Positions 56,005 through 64,000 of a DNA stretch of 64,000 nt are shown here, piece after piece. Numbering within the stretch: position 1 is the first letter of the stretch; every line of letters begins with the position of its first letter. The position numbers and the translations under genes were made by a program. The DNA is taken from NCBI RefSeq assembly GCF_016595245.1, contig NZ_JAENHM010000030.1, forward strand, positions 270,042 through 334,041, in the 5' to 3' direction. The stretch comes from Azospirillum endophyticum (GTDB lineage Bacteria; Pseudomonadota; Alphaproteobacteria; Azospirillales; Azospirillaceae). Below the pieces are notes generated by a model. It saw nothing but the letters and a program-made list of their open reading frames with translations, was not told the origin of the DNA and searched no databases.

Positions 56005-57099
56005 GTGTCTGCGCTTGCTCTTCCCAACCGCCCTTTGGGGCTGGCGCGTGATGTGATTTCCACCCCGCGCGCCTATTTTTGGGCGACGCCCGTCATTCTG
56101 GCGCTGACCATATTCATGCTCGTCTGGGAAGGCCCCGGCGTGGTCCGCGACTTCCAGATCAGCCAAAATCCCCTGGTGCTCGAAGACGGGGATGTGCGGA
56201 ACGGACAGTGCAAGACGCGCAAGGCCATCTTCACCGACTGCGAGGCGCAGCTCGTCTACAGCTACAAGGGGCGGAACTACAGCAGCGACGTCGAGGTGAT
56301 GTTCGTCGATTTCCATGTCGGGGATTATGAAACCGGCTTGGTGATCTCGGCCGACCACCCTGAACTTGCGACGATGACCCTGGCCCTTGACAAGCTGTGG
56401 AACCGGATCATCACGCTGGCGGTGTTCGTCGTGCTGCTGGGCGGCTCGAGCTTGGCGATGGTGTTCCTGGCCCTGCGGATCTGGCGCGTCAGGCGGCAAC
56501 TGCGCCAGCCGGCGAGGCTGACGGCCGTTCCGGTCGAGATCACGGCGTTCGACCGGAAACGCAACATCCTGTCCATCACCTACAACGACAAGATCGCCGA
56601 CGACAAGACGGGCCGGTCGGCCTACACGCGCATGAGGAGCGGAGAGGAGCCTCTCGTCATCGGGGAGGCCAACGGCAAGGCGGTGGGGCTGGCGGTGAGG
56701 CATGGGAATACGGCTCTGCCCGTGCTTCTGGACGACCGCTTGCAACGAATCGATCTCTCCGCCGAGGAGCGGGCGACCGCGCTGGCTCCGTTCGCCCATC
56801 AGCGGGAGGACGGCCGGACCGCCCCGGTGCTGATCGAGGAGCCCGGGAAGACGGTGCCGCTCCGGAAACGTCTCCGGGCGTTCTTCGCCACGCTGCTTCT
56901 GATCGTCGCCGGCGTGCTCGGATTCTGGCTGTGGTACGTGACCAGTTCACCCACGCAGTTCCAGTCGCCCGGCATGGACATCAACAACCTCATGCCGGCG
57001 CCCTTGAACCGGTGGGGATGCGACCAGCTCAAGAAGAGGTTCGGACAGGACCGCGCCCCGTTCGGCTGCGTCGCCGGCGATTACACGAGCTGGAAGTAA
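56005..57099 (+). CDS. Hypothetical three-TM membrane protein
   Basis: A 364-aa protein with membrane segments YFWATPVILALTIFMLVW (near 25), ITLAVFVVLLGGSSLAMVFLAL (near 140) and FFATLLLIVAGVLGFWLWYV (near 305). The first loop (about 45-130) has two Cys in QCKTRKAIFTDCEAQLVYSY and is probably periplasmic; the middle loop is probably cytoplasmic; the C-terminal tail has two Cys (WGCDQL, FGCVAGD). The start is taken as GTG 56005 with AAAGGCG upstream, because the open frame before it lacks a site; no ATG begins the first segment. No family is recognised. Confidence 0.65.
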   Translation: MSALALPNRPLGLARDVISTPRAYFWATPVILALTIFMLVWEGPGVVRDFQISQNPLVLEDGDVRNGQCKTRKAIFTDCEAQLVYSYKGRNYSSDVEVMFVDFHVGDYETGLVISADHPELATMTLALDKLWNRIITLAVFVVLLGGSSLAMVFLALRIWRVRRQLRQPARLTAVPVEITAFDRKRNILSITYNDKIADDKTGRSAYTRMRSGEEPLVIGEANGKAVGLAVRHGNTALPVLLDDRLQRIDLSAEERATALAPFAHQREDGRTAPVLIEEPGKTVPLRKRLRAFFATLLLIVAGVLGFWLWYVTSSPTQFQSPGMDINNLMPAPLNRWGCDQLKKRFGQDRAPFGCVAGDYTSWK

Positions 57100-57165
57100 C
57101 GGCGACTGACGAGCGGCCGGGCCGCGCGGGCTGCAGCCGGGGACATCGGCCGCAGCCCGCGCCGG

Positions 57166-58353
57166 TCACGGTTCGCCGCAGGGGTTGGGCTGATCCTTCA
57201 GGCCGACATAGCCTTGTTTCGCATCGTACAGGAACTGGTATTGGCGCAGGAAATGACGGCCGGTGTTGATGAAGGGCGCTTTCCTGACGGCGGGCGGGGG
57301 CGGCTCGGTGCTTGACGGGATCACCTGCACCGGCTCGTTCGGTGCGCCACCGCCGATGACGAAAGCGTCGGTGGCGATCGGGTTGGCGGAATCCGGGATG
57401 TGGACGGCGACCGAGGTGCGGGGAGCCAGCACACCCACCGTCTTGTCGGGTTCGCTCTTGTCCGGCTGCCGGATCGTCTCGAATTTGATCGAGGGCGGCA
57501 CCGTCATGTAGCTCTGCGGAATGCCGGTATCGACCAGGACATTCGCAGGCGTGCAGATCGGACCGTCGGCATCGCGGTTCTCGTCCGGATTCACGGCGAT
57601 GCAGCCGCGCGGCATCATCCAGTCGCCGGGATACTGCGGGTAGGGTTCCAGCTTGGCGAATCGGAAGCCCGCCGTATTGGCGGCGGTCAGGCCGACCTGG
57701 ATGCCCTGCCGGCCGATGATGTAGCCGGTGTTCAGCGTGCCGTCGGCGACGGGCTGGCCGTTCACGCTGCGCAGGTTCAGCAGGACGTTCTTGTCGGGGG
57801 TGCCCTGGGGCTGGAAATCGGCCTCCTGCCCGAAGCCGACCCCCATGTACAGCACCGGCTTTTCCGGTGGGGGCAGGTTGGGGCAAATCTGCCGGTCGGT
57901 CTGATAGCTGTCGCAACGGCCGGATTTTTCCACGCCGAGGATGAACACGTCGGACGTCGCGACCGGCTTGTCGCCGCGGCCGTACAGGGTGACCGTCATC
58001 GGGACCCAGGTGCCGACCCACAGCACCTTGCTGCTGGACAGGAACTGGGTACCGGGCTTGGCCCCCGGTGCCGTCTTCAACCGGTCATAGCCGGGGATGT
58101 TGGTGGCGGACATGGCGACGCCGACCGATCCGGTGTCCATCGTCACCGTATGGATCGTGCCGGACCCGGCGATGCCGAACCTGAGTTGGGGCGGGTCGGT
58201 GAAGGACACCGGCTGGAAATTCGCGAAGGGAATGCACTGCGTGACGCTGGCGCCGCCATAGTTCGGCACACTCTGGGCCAGCGCGGGCGCGGCGGTCGCC
58301 AGCGTCAGCAAAGTGGCGGAGACGATGCGCGAGGTCCGACCGGAGACTCTCAT
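57166..58353 (-). CDS. Exported pepsin-like aspartic peptidase candidate
   Basis: A 395-aa protein with a signal peptide (MRVSGRTSRIVSATLLTLAT, cleavage after ALA). Two aspartic-peptidase-type motifs are placed one in each lobe: TVTMDTGSVGVAM (D73) and NVLVDTGIPQSYM (D275). The C-terminal NTGRHFLRQYQFLYDAKQGYVGLK matches the position and pattern of the last lobe of family A1 (flap-side strand then R-Q-Y ... D ... VG). Secreted bacterial A1 peptidases are uncommon. Hydrophobic-hydrophobic-Gly strands after each DTG are weakly kept, so an inactive homologue is possible. It is convergent with the three-TM protein. Confidence 0.6.
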   Translation of the reverse strand: MRVSGRTSRIVSATLLTLATAAPALAQSVPNYGGASVTQCIPFANFQPVSFTDPPQLRFGIAGSGTIHTVTMDTGSVGVAMSATNIPGYDRLKTAPGAKPGTQFLSSSKVLWVGTWVPMTVTLYGRGDKPVATSDVFILGVEKSGRCDSYQTDRQICPNLPPPEKPVLYMGVGFGQEADFQPQGTPDKNVLLNLRSVNGQPVADGTLNTGYIIGRQGIQVGLTAANTAGFRFAKLEPYPQYPGDWMMPRGCIAVNPDENRDADGPICTPANVLVDTGIPQSYMTVPPSIKFETIRQPDKSEPDKTVGVLAPRTSVAVHIPDSANPIATDAFVIGGGAPNEPVQVIPSSTEPPPPAVRKAPFINTGRHFLRQYQFLYDAKQGYVGLKDQPNPCGEP

Positions 58354-58485
58354 GGGGATGCCCGGAAAAGATTGAGACATTCCCAAAAATTACAGGCTGC
58401 GCGAGCGGCGTCCAGCAACCTTTATCGCCAAAATGGCGCGATTCTTTCCAGACCTGCAACCTTGGGCCGGGCGATCGGGGGCATG

Positions 58486-60792
58486 TCAGCGGGCATGCTG
58501 ATCCAGAAAGCTGCGGCACTGGTCGAAGTCGCGCAGGCACGGGTCGGGCAGGGCGATGCCCTTGCGGTCCGCCAGGCTACGGGCGAAGGCGACCATCCGC
58601 TCGGTTGGCTCTCGTCGGCGTCGGGAGTCCGGAGCGGGGGAGCCCGGACTGGACGTCTCGCCGACCGGCGCGCCTTGCGCAACCACCGCAACCGGCGGCG
58701 CATCGCCAACCGCCTTCGCCTTGCGGGTGCGGCGCGGCTTCGGGGCCGCGGGCTCTTCATCGGGAGATACGGGGGCAGGCAGGGAAGCGGAGGCGGCGGC
58801 TTTCCGCGTGCGGCGGCGCACCGGTTTTGCCGCCTCGCCGGTCGCCGCAGCCGTGCTCCGGACCGCGCTGCTTCGCGGTGCCGTGCCACGCCCGGCGGCG
58901 CCGCGGCGGGCGAATCGAATCTTGGCGGCGGGAAGGCCGAGGTCGAGCGCCGCGCCGCGCTGCCCGACCAGGGCGCCGATCAGTCGTTCCGCCTCCGTTG
59001 CGATGGCGTCGATCACGCGGCGGAAATCGGCACGGCCGGTCACCACCTCGTCCAGCTTCATCTCCCACAGCGCGGTGGTGCCGGGATCGACCAGGGTCGG
59101 AGCGGCGGCCCGCAGGGTTTCGAACAGATGCAGGCCGGCCGGGGTGGGCACCAGCCATTTGCCGTCGGCGCCCAGCAGGTTCTGCTTGCGCAGCCCCTTG
59201 ATGACTTCGGCGCGGGTGGCGGGGGTGCCGATCCCCTTGGCTTCCTTCAGCCGGTCGCGCAACGCCGGATCCTCGACGAAGCGCCAGGCGTTCTGCATGG
59301 CGTCGACGAGCGTGCCCTCATTGTAGCGCGGCGGCGCCTGGGTGCGCTTGGCCTCCACCTTGGGGTCGCTCAAGGTCGCCATCTCGCCGTCGGCGAGCGG
59401 CGGCAGCGTCTGCTCGGCCTCCTCCTCCGGCTTGCCATCGGATTCGGCGGAGCCGAAGGCGGCTTTCCATCCCAGCTTCAGCGGGATGCGGCCGACGGCG
59501 CGGAAGGCGACCGGTTTCCCCCCGACGGGCACCGGCAGGGTGACGCTGGTCTGGCGGTATTCGTAATCCGGCATCACCGCGGCGAGATAGGAGCGGCAGA
59601 CCAGCGCGAACAAACGCTTCTCGTCGTCCGTCAGCCGGACCAGACGCGATTCGAGATCGTCCAGCACATTGACGTTGGGAATCACCGCATGGTGCGACAC
59701 CCCCTCCAGTGCCTTGTCGCAGAAATGGCCGGACTTGCCCTTGCGGATCACCGGCCGCCGAACATCCATGTGGGTGTCGAGATGGGCGAAGCCGCGCAGC
59801 CGGGTCAGCGCGCCGACGATGGCCGGCGCGTCGGCGATCTGGTTCTCCGACAGATAGCGGGCTTCCGCGCGCGGATAGGTGATGAGCTTCTTGCCGTCGC
59901 CGTCATACAGCTCCTGCGCCACCGCCAGCGTGCGGTCGGCGGTCCAGCCCCAGCGCTGGCCGCAGGTCTTCTGCAGCGACGGCAGGTCGTACAGCTTGGG
60001 CGGCGCCTGCCGCTTCTCCTCCACGGTCACGGTCAGCGGGCCGCGATGGTCGGCGGCGGCGCGGGCGATGGCCTCGGCGGCGGCGCGGTCCTTGATGCGG
60101 TCCTTCGGCGCCGGGGCGTGGCGCATCTGGAAGCTGCCTTCCGCCACGGTGGCCGTCGCCACCACCTCGAAATAATCCTCCGGCTTGAAGTTGCGGATCT
60201 CAAGCTCGCGCAGGCAGACGATGGCCAGGGTCGGGGTCTTCACCCGACCGATGCCGATCACCCCGCGGGTGCCGGGGGCCAGCAGGGTCTTGGTCGCGGT
60301 GCGGGTCAGCGACAGGTTGAAGATCTGATCGGCCTGCTGGCGCGCCACCGCCGCCTCGTAGATCGGCCGCATGCTGTCGTTGGGCTTCAGCGTGGCGAAG
60401 GCGTCGCGCAGCGTCTTGGGGTCCTGGGCTGTGAAAATCGCGCGCCGCACCTTGCCGCGATAGCCGACATGCTCCAGGATTTCCTGGCCGATCAGCTGGC
60501 CTTCGCGGTCGCAGTCGGTGGCGAGGATCACCTCGTCGCAGGCGCGCAGCGCCGCAGTGATCGCCTGGAGCTTCGCCGCCTTGTTGCCGCCCTGGTCGGG
60601 CCGGGTGGGATAGAGTCCGTCCGGCTTCAGCAGGGTCGGCGACCAGCGTTTCCAGGCGGGATCGACCTCGTCCGGCTCGGCGAGCCGCAACAGATGGCCC
60701 TCGGCCGGCAGGATGCGGCCGTAACGGTCGCCCAGGGCCGCGCGCAGGTCCTTCGCCTGGCTGGATTTCTCGGTGATGATCAGCGTCGCCAT
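58486..60792 (-). CDS. topB: DNA topoisomerase III (type IA)
   Basis: A 768-aa type IA topoisomerase. The Toprim domain starts ATLIITEKSSQAKDLRAALG and has acidic residues in ILATDCDREGQLIG. The active-site Tyr is Y306 in KKLITYPRAEARYL. The TopoIII-type IGRVKTPTLAIV motif is present. The C-terminal 130 residues are a basic, Pro/Ala-rich linker (RRTRKAAASASLP; RRTRKAKAV) and a small domain (TERMVAFARSLADRKGIALP). It decatenates and relaxes negatively supercoiled DNA. ATG 60792 is clear; it is only 18 bp from the divergent protease start. Confidence 0.93.
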   Translation of the reverse strand: MATLIITEKSSQAKDLRAALGDRYGRILPAEGHLLRLAEPDEVDPAWKRWSPTLLKPDGLYPTRPDQGGNKAAKLQAITAALRACDEVILATDCDREGQLIGQEILEHVGYRGKVRRAIFTAQDPKTLRDAFATLKPNDSMRPIYEAAVARQQADQIFNLSLTRTATKTLLAPGTRGVIGIGRVKTPTLAIVCLRELEIRNFKPEDYFEVVATATVAEGSFQMRHAPAPKDRIKDRAAAEAIARAAADHRGPLTVTVEEKRQAPPKLYDLPSLQKTCGQRWGWTADRTLAVAQELYDGDGKKLITYPRAEARYLSENQIADAPAIVGALTRLRGFAHLDTHMDVRRPVIRKGKSGHFCDKALEGVSHHAVIPNVNVLDDLESRLVRLTDDEKRLFALVCRSYLAAVMPDYEYRQTSVTLPVPVGGKPVAFRAVGRIPLKLGWKAAFGSAESDGKPEEEAEQTLPPLADGEMATLSDPKVEAKRTQAPPRYNEGTLVDAMQNAWRFVEDPALRDRLKEAKGIGTPATRAEVIKGLRKQNLLGADGKWLVPTPAGLHLFETLRAAAPTLVDPGTTALWEMKLDEVVTGRADFRRVIDAIATEAERLIGALVGQRGAALDLGLPAAKIRFARRGAAGRGTAPRSSAVRSTAAATGEAAKPVRRRTRKAAASASLPAPVSPDEEPAAPKPRRTRKAKAVGDAPPVAVVAQGAPVGETSSPGSPAPDSRRRREPTERMVAFARSLADRKGIALPDPCLRDFDQCRSFLDQHAR

Positions 60793-60810
60793 GCGCCGGA
60801 GGATACGGGA

Positions 60811-61608
60811 TTGAGAGAAACGGAGCAAGAACATGCGCGTGGCCGGCGCCCCGGGCTTGGAGCCGCCGCGCTTGCGCTGGCACTTCTGGCCGGCGCCGCT
60901 GCCGGCGATGCCCATGCGCAACGGCCGTTGCTGCCCGGCGTCGGACCCGGCGACCGCCGGGCGCCGGTGGATGCGACCGTGGCGCCCTGGCGCAGCGTCG
61001 TCCGGGTCCAGACCAATCTGGCCGGCCGCTGCACCGGCGCGCTGGTCGGCAGGCGCACGGTGGTGACCGCCGGGCACTGCCTGTTCAATCCGCGCACGAG
61101 GCGGTTCCTGCAGGCGTCTTCCCTGCATGTCCTGTTCGGCTACGACAGGGGAGAATTCACCCGCCATGTCACGGTCGCGCAGGTCGCGACCGACCCCGCC
61201 TATGATCCGGCTTCCGCAACGCCCATGGCCGCCGCCGACTGGGCGGTGCTGACCCTGTCCGAACCGGCTCCTGAGTCGGTGCCGCCGCTTCCCGTCGATG
61301 CGGACGCGCTGCCGGCCGGCACCCCGGTGATGCTCGGCGGCTACAGCCAGGATCGGGCGCAGATTCTGATGGCCGACCGCGACTGCCGCTTGCTGGGCGG
61401 CAGCGGCGGGCTGCTGGTGCATGATTGCGACGCCACGCGCGGTACCAGCGGCGGGCCGCTGCTCGTGCGGGCGGCGAGGGGGGAGGGCTGGGCGGTCGCC
61501 GGAGTCGGCGTCGCCGCCGGGAACGCGCCGGTCGTGCGCAATTTTGCCGTCCCGTCGGCGCGTTTCGCCGCACTTTTGGCGAAGGATGCCGCTGCGGGGC
61601 AGCCGTGA
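60811..61608 (+). CDS. Exported trypsin-like serine protease
   Basis: A 265-aa S1 protease with a signal peptide (hydrophobic LGAAALALALLAGAAAG, cleavage near AHA). The triad is H89 (VVTAGHCLF), D143 (AADWAVLTL) and S213 (GTSGGPLL). The start is decided by a TTG at 60811 with GGAGG eight bases upstream (60798-60802); no ATG or GTG in frame fits between it and the signal core. It would be secreted to the periplasm or outside; the substrate is unknown. It is divergent from topB with 18 bp between start codons. Confidence 0.88.
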   Translation: MRETEQEHARGRRPGLGAAALALALLAGAAAGDAHAQRPLLPGVGPGDRRAPVDATVAPWRSVVRVQTNLAGRCTGALVGRRTVVTAGHCLFNPRTRRFLQASSLHVLFGYDRGEFTRHVTVAQVATDPAYDPASATPMAAADWAVLTLSEPAPESVPPLPVDADALPAGTPVMLGGYSQDRAQILMADRDCRLLGGSGGLLVHDCDATRGTSGGPLLVRAARGEGWAVAGVGVAAGNAPVVRNFAVPSARFAALLAKDAAAGQP

Positions 61609-61706
61609 GCGGGGGAGTCGCATTTTTTTCTTCGCGCGCGGCTCCGAATGGCATAGACGTACCCGCGTCTCTTTCGAGCCCCCCCGGAACCCGGAGTCTT
61701 TCCGCA

Positions 61707-62054
61707 ATGTCGATCCAGCGCTTCCACACCGGACCGCGCATGAGCCAGATGGTCGTCCACAAGGACACGGTCTATCTCGCCGGTCAGGTCGCCGACGAGC
61801 CGACGCCCGACGTCGAGCGTCAGACCGCCCAGATCCTGGCCCAGATCGATGCCTTGCTGGCGGAAGCGGGCAGCGACAAGAGCAAGCTGCTGTCGGCCAC
61901 CATCTATCTGGTGGACATCGCCAGCTTCGGCGCGATGAACAAGGCGTGGGAGGCCTGGGTCGACCCGGCCAATCCGCCGGCCCGCGCCACGGTGGAAGCA
62001 AAGCTGGCGGCTCCCCAGTATCTCGTTGAAATTCAGGTCACCGCCGCCAAATAA
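61707..62054 (+). CDS. RidA family protein
   Basis: A 115-aa YjgF/YER057c/UK114 protein: QMVVHKDTVYLAGQVADEPT, a central LAEAGSDKSKLLSATIYLVD and PPARATVEAKLAAPQYLVEI with the conserved Arg (R-A-T-V-E) and a C-terminal Glu. Members with these residues deaminate reactive enamine/imine intermediates such as 2-aminoacrylate. It lies 98 bp after the protease gene on the same strand. Confidence 0.88.
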   Translation: MSIQRFHTGPRMSQMVVHKDTVYLAGQVADEPTPDVERQTAQILAQIDALLAEAGSDKSKLLSATIYLVDIASFGAMNKAWEAWVDPANPPARATVEAKLAAPQYLVEIQVTAAK

Positions 62055-62140
62055 GGCGGCGAAAACGGGGCGACCCGGCAGCCTCGGTTGGGGTGTGCCG
62101 GCGTGGCCCGAACGCTGTCAGGGCCGCGCGCTTCAATAAC

Positions 62141-62163
62141 CCGACAAATTCGCTTGTCGGTTT
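62141..62163 (+). terminator. Candidate terminator hairpin upstream of the EF-G gene
   Basis: CCGACAA (62141-62147) and TTGTCGG (62154-62160) form a perfect 7-bp stem followed by TTT, between the RidA gene and the EF-G gene. Confidence 0.55.
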
Positions 62164-62283
62164 ACGGAATGTTAATGACGCCTTAACAGATCGCCCGTAA
62201 AACCCCGACCAACCTCTGCCGCCGAAGCGGACGACCCTGACGGTCGCGCTTCGGTTGTCGCGTTACTGCAATGGAACCGCAAC

Positions 62284-64000
62284 ATGCCGCGCCAAACGCC
62301 ACTGTCTGACATTCGGAACATCGGCATCATCGCCCACGTCGACGCGGGCAAGACGACGACCACCGAGCGTATTCTGTACTACACCGGTCGCAAGCACACG
62401 ATCATCGACGTCCACGAGACGAAGGATCTGAAGACGTCGACCACGACCGACTACATGGAGCAGGAGCAGAAGCGCGGCATCACCATCCAGTCGGCCGCCG
62501 TTTCGACCTTCTGGCGCGAGAAGAAGATCAACGTCATCGACACCCCGGGCCACGTGGACTTCACCATCGAGGTGAACCGCTCGCTCCGCGTGCTCGACGG
62601 CGCGGTCGTGGTGTTCGACGGCGTCGCCGGCGTGGAGCCGCAGTCGGAGACCAACTGGCGTCTGGCCGACAACTACAACGTGCCGCGTATCTGCTACGTC
62701 AACAAGATGGATCGTTCGGGCGCGAACTTCCAGCGTTGCGTCAGCATGATCAAGGCTCGCCTGAACGCCCGCCCGGTCTGCATCCAGGTCCCGCTCGGCT
62801 CGGAAGACAACTTCCGCGGCATGGTCGATCTGGTTGAGATGAAGGCGTATGTCTGGTTCTCGGACGACAAGGACGCCAAGTGGGAGAGCTGGGAGATCAC
62901 CGACGATCTCGCGAGCAAGCTCAACCTGACCGTCAAGGAAGACCTGGACAACATCGCCAGCATCCCGGCGCTCCGCGCCGAGCTGGTCGACACTGCGCTC
63001 GAGCAGGACGACGCGGCGATGGAAGCCTATCTGGAATCGGGTGAGGACCCGTCGCCCGACGTGCTGCGCGCCTGCCTGCGCAAGGGCACCATCACCAGCG
63101 CCTTCACTCCGGTCCTCTGCGGCTCGTCCTACAAGAACAAGGGCGTCTGCCAGGTTCTGGACGCGGTCGTCGACCTGCTGCCGGCCCCGACCGACGTCGA
63201 GGCGATCAAGACGGTGGACGAGGACGGCAACCCGAACGGCGAGCGTCTCAGCTCCGACGACGCGCCGTTCTCGGCGCTGGCCTTCAAGGTGCTGAACGAC
63301 ACCTACGGCTCGATGACCTTCGTCCGCGTCTATTCGGGCGTGCTGACCAAGGGCATGTCGATCCTGAACTCGACCCGCGGCAAGCGCGAGAAGATCGGCC
63401 GCATGGTCGAGATGTACGCGAAGGACGCCAACCCGATCGAGGAAGCCCGCGCCGGCGACATCATCGCGCTCGTCTCCCTGCAGGAGACCGAGACCGGCGA
63501 TACGCTGTGCGACGCCTCCGCGCCGGTCATCCTGGAGCGCATGCGCTTCCCGGACCCCGTGATCAGCGTGTCGGTCGAGCCCAAGACCAAGGGCGAGCAG
63601 GAGAAGTTCTCCATCGCGCTGGGCAAGATGGTCCGCGCCGATCCGTCGCTCCGCCTGGAGACCGACCGTGAAACCGGCCAGACCATCCTGCGCGGCATGG
63701 GCGAGCTGCACCTCGAAGTGACGCTCGACCGCATGCGCACGGAGTTCGGCGTGGAAGGCAACATGGGCAAGCCCCAGGTCGCCTACCGCGAGACGATCAC
63801 CAAGCCGGTCGAATACACCTACACCCACAAGAAGCAGACCGGTGGTTCGGGCCAGTTCGCCGAGGTCAAGATCGTCTTCGCGCCGCGCGAGCGGGGCGAG
63901 GGCTTCGAGTTCCTCGACGAGACCGTCGGCGGCACGGTTCCGCGCGAATACGTGCCCTCGGTCAAGAAGGGCCTGGAGATGCAGAAGGAAGACGGCGTCC
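62284..64000 (+). CDS. fusA: Elongation factor G, partial (C-terminus outside window)
   Basis: The first 572 codons of an EF-G GTPase that drives ribosomal translocation. G1 is AHVDAGKT (17-24), G2/switch I precedes [16 protein letters not shown]3 is DTPGH, G4 is NKMD. Domain II ([21 protein letters not shown]), domain III and the start of domain IV ([15 protein letters not shown]) are present. Switch I differs from the common form: [21 protein letters not shown] in place of the usual shorter GEVHDG-type loop. It is not in the str operon (no rpsL/rpsG/tuf next to it), so it is probably a paralogue. ATG 62284 is preceded by CAATGGAACCGCAAC with no strong ribosome-binding site. Confidence 0.92.
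   Translation, partial: MPRQTPLSDIRNIGIIAHVDAGKTTTTERILYYTGRKHTIIDVHETKDLKTSTTTDYMEQEQKRGITIQSAAVSTFWREKKINVIDTPGHVDFTIEVNRSLRVLDGAVVVFDGVAGVEPQSETNWRLADNYNVPRICYVNKMDRSGANFQRCVSMIKARLNARPVCIQVPLGSEDNFRGMVDLVEMKAYVWFSDDKDAKWESWEITDDLASKLNLTVKEDLDNIASIPALRAELVDTALEQDDAAMEAYLESGEDPSPDVLRACLRKGTITSAFTPVLCGSSYKNKGVCQVLDAVVDLLPAPTDVEAIKTVDEDGNPNGERLSSDDAPFSALAFKVLNDTYGSMTFVRVYSGVLTKGMSILNSTRGKREKIGRMVEMYAKDANPIEEARAGDIIALVSLQETETGDTLCDASAPVILERMRFPDPVISVSVEPKTKGEQEKFSIALGKMVRADPSLRLETDRETGQTILRGMGELHLEVTLDRMRTEFGVEGNMGKPQVAYRETITKPVEYTYTHKKQTGGSGQFAEVKIVFAPRERGEGFEFLDETVGGTVPREYVPSVKKGLEMQKEDGV

Noticed and set aside
57400..61608. A 1402-codon plus-strand frame running through topB
   Set aside because: Most of it is antisense to topB and the aspartic peptidase gene. 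Only the last 265 codons (from TTG 60811) form a real protease.
58486..62001. A 1171-codon minus-strand frame suggesting a fused topoisomerase
   Set aside because: The topoisomerase starts at ATG 60792. The upstream part is antisense to the protease and RidA genes.

Overview
The window reads as a chromosomal segment of a GC-rich alphaproteobacterium, most likely Azospirillum or a close relative in the Rhodospirillales. Supporting signs are: uniformly high GC with strong GC3 bias outside one AT-rich patch; a circularly permuted two-piece tmRNA; a glnB-glnA pair behind a sigma-54 promoter; an SspB/COQ9/DUF2125/thyX gene complement; a bacteriophytochrome with an HWE kinase; and a Shethna-type 2Fe-2S protein behind a NifA/sigma-54 promoter, which points to a nitrogen fixer. 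No rRNA, CRISPR array, insertion sequence or prophage was seen.

Layout. 1-6.7 kb: a LysR regulator cut by the window edge, a NudK-type Nudix hydrolase, a bacteriophytochrome hybrid kinase, a SpoU RNA methyltransferase, a GNAT acetyltransferase and MltA. 7-15.1 kb: an RsmB-like rRNA methyltransferase, pepA-holC, a receiver-kinase protein, a class II amidotransferase, a DUF2125 protein and a ChaC cyclotransferase; two copies of a palindromic intergenic repeat flank pepA. 15-20.6 kb: an exported M1-like peptidase, a zinc-homeostasis operon (zur plus a COG0523 GTPase with a His-rich loop) and a photolyase. 20.7-24.5 kb: PdeM and an Lhr-type helicase, both on the minus strand, separated by the oppositely oriented FeSII-like ferredoxin. 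24.5-34 kb: panB, rpsU, def, coq9, a TfoX-N protein, sspB, ssrA, thyX, ruvX and gatCA.

34-40 kb is the accessory part. Three small orphan genes precede a four-gene minus-strand cassette: a small protein resembling type VI secretion accessory proteins, a 501-aa Ala-rich helical/Gly-rich protein, a tandem DcrB/DUF1795-like protein and a one-TM protein. Just 5' of it, in the same direction, is an AT-rich patch of about 1.6 kb carrying an unrecognised protein with about seven membrane segments. This is the best candidate for an undescribed system in the window.

40-64 kb: glnB-glnA, tRNA-His, the NAD(P)HX repair enzyme, malonyl-CoA decarboxylase, tRNA-Leu, and the proteostasis block tig-clpP-clpX-[MCP]-lon-hup-tRNA-Val, with a chemoreceptor gene between clpX and lon. 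Then follow an orphan three-TM protein, an exported pepsin-like aspartic peptidase, topoisomerase III, a divergent exported trypsin-like protease, a RidA protein and a stand-alone EF-G cut by the right edge.

All calls rest on reading the sequence and recalling family motifs. No database search was run. Start sites were chosen from Shine-Dalgarno spacing, signal peptides, catalytic N-termini or gene overlaps where these were visible.
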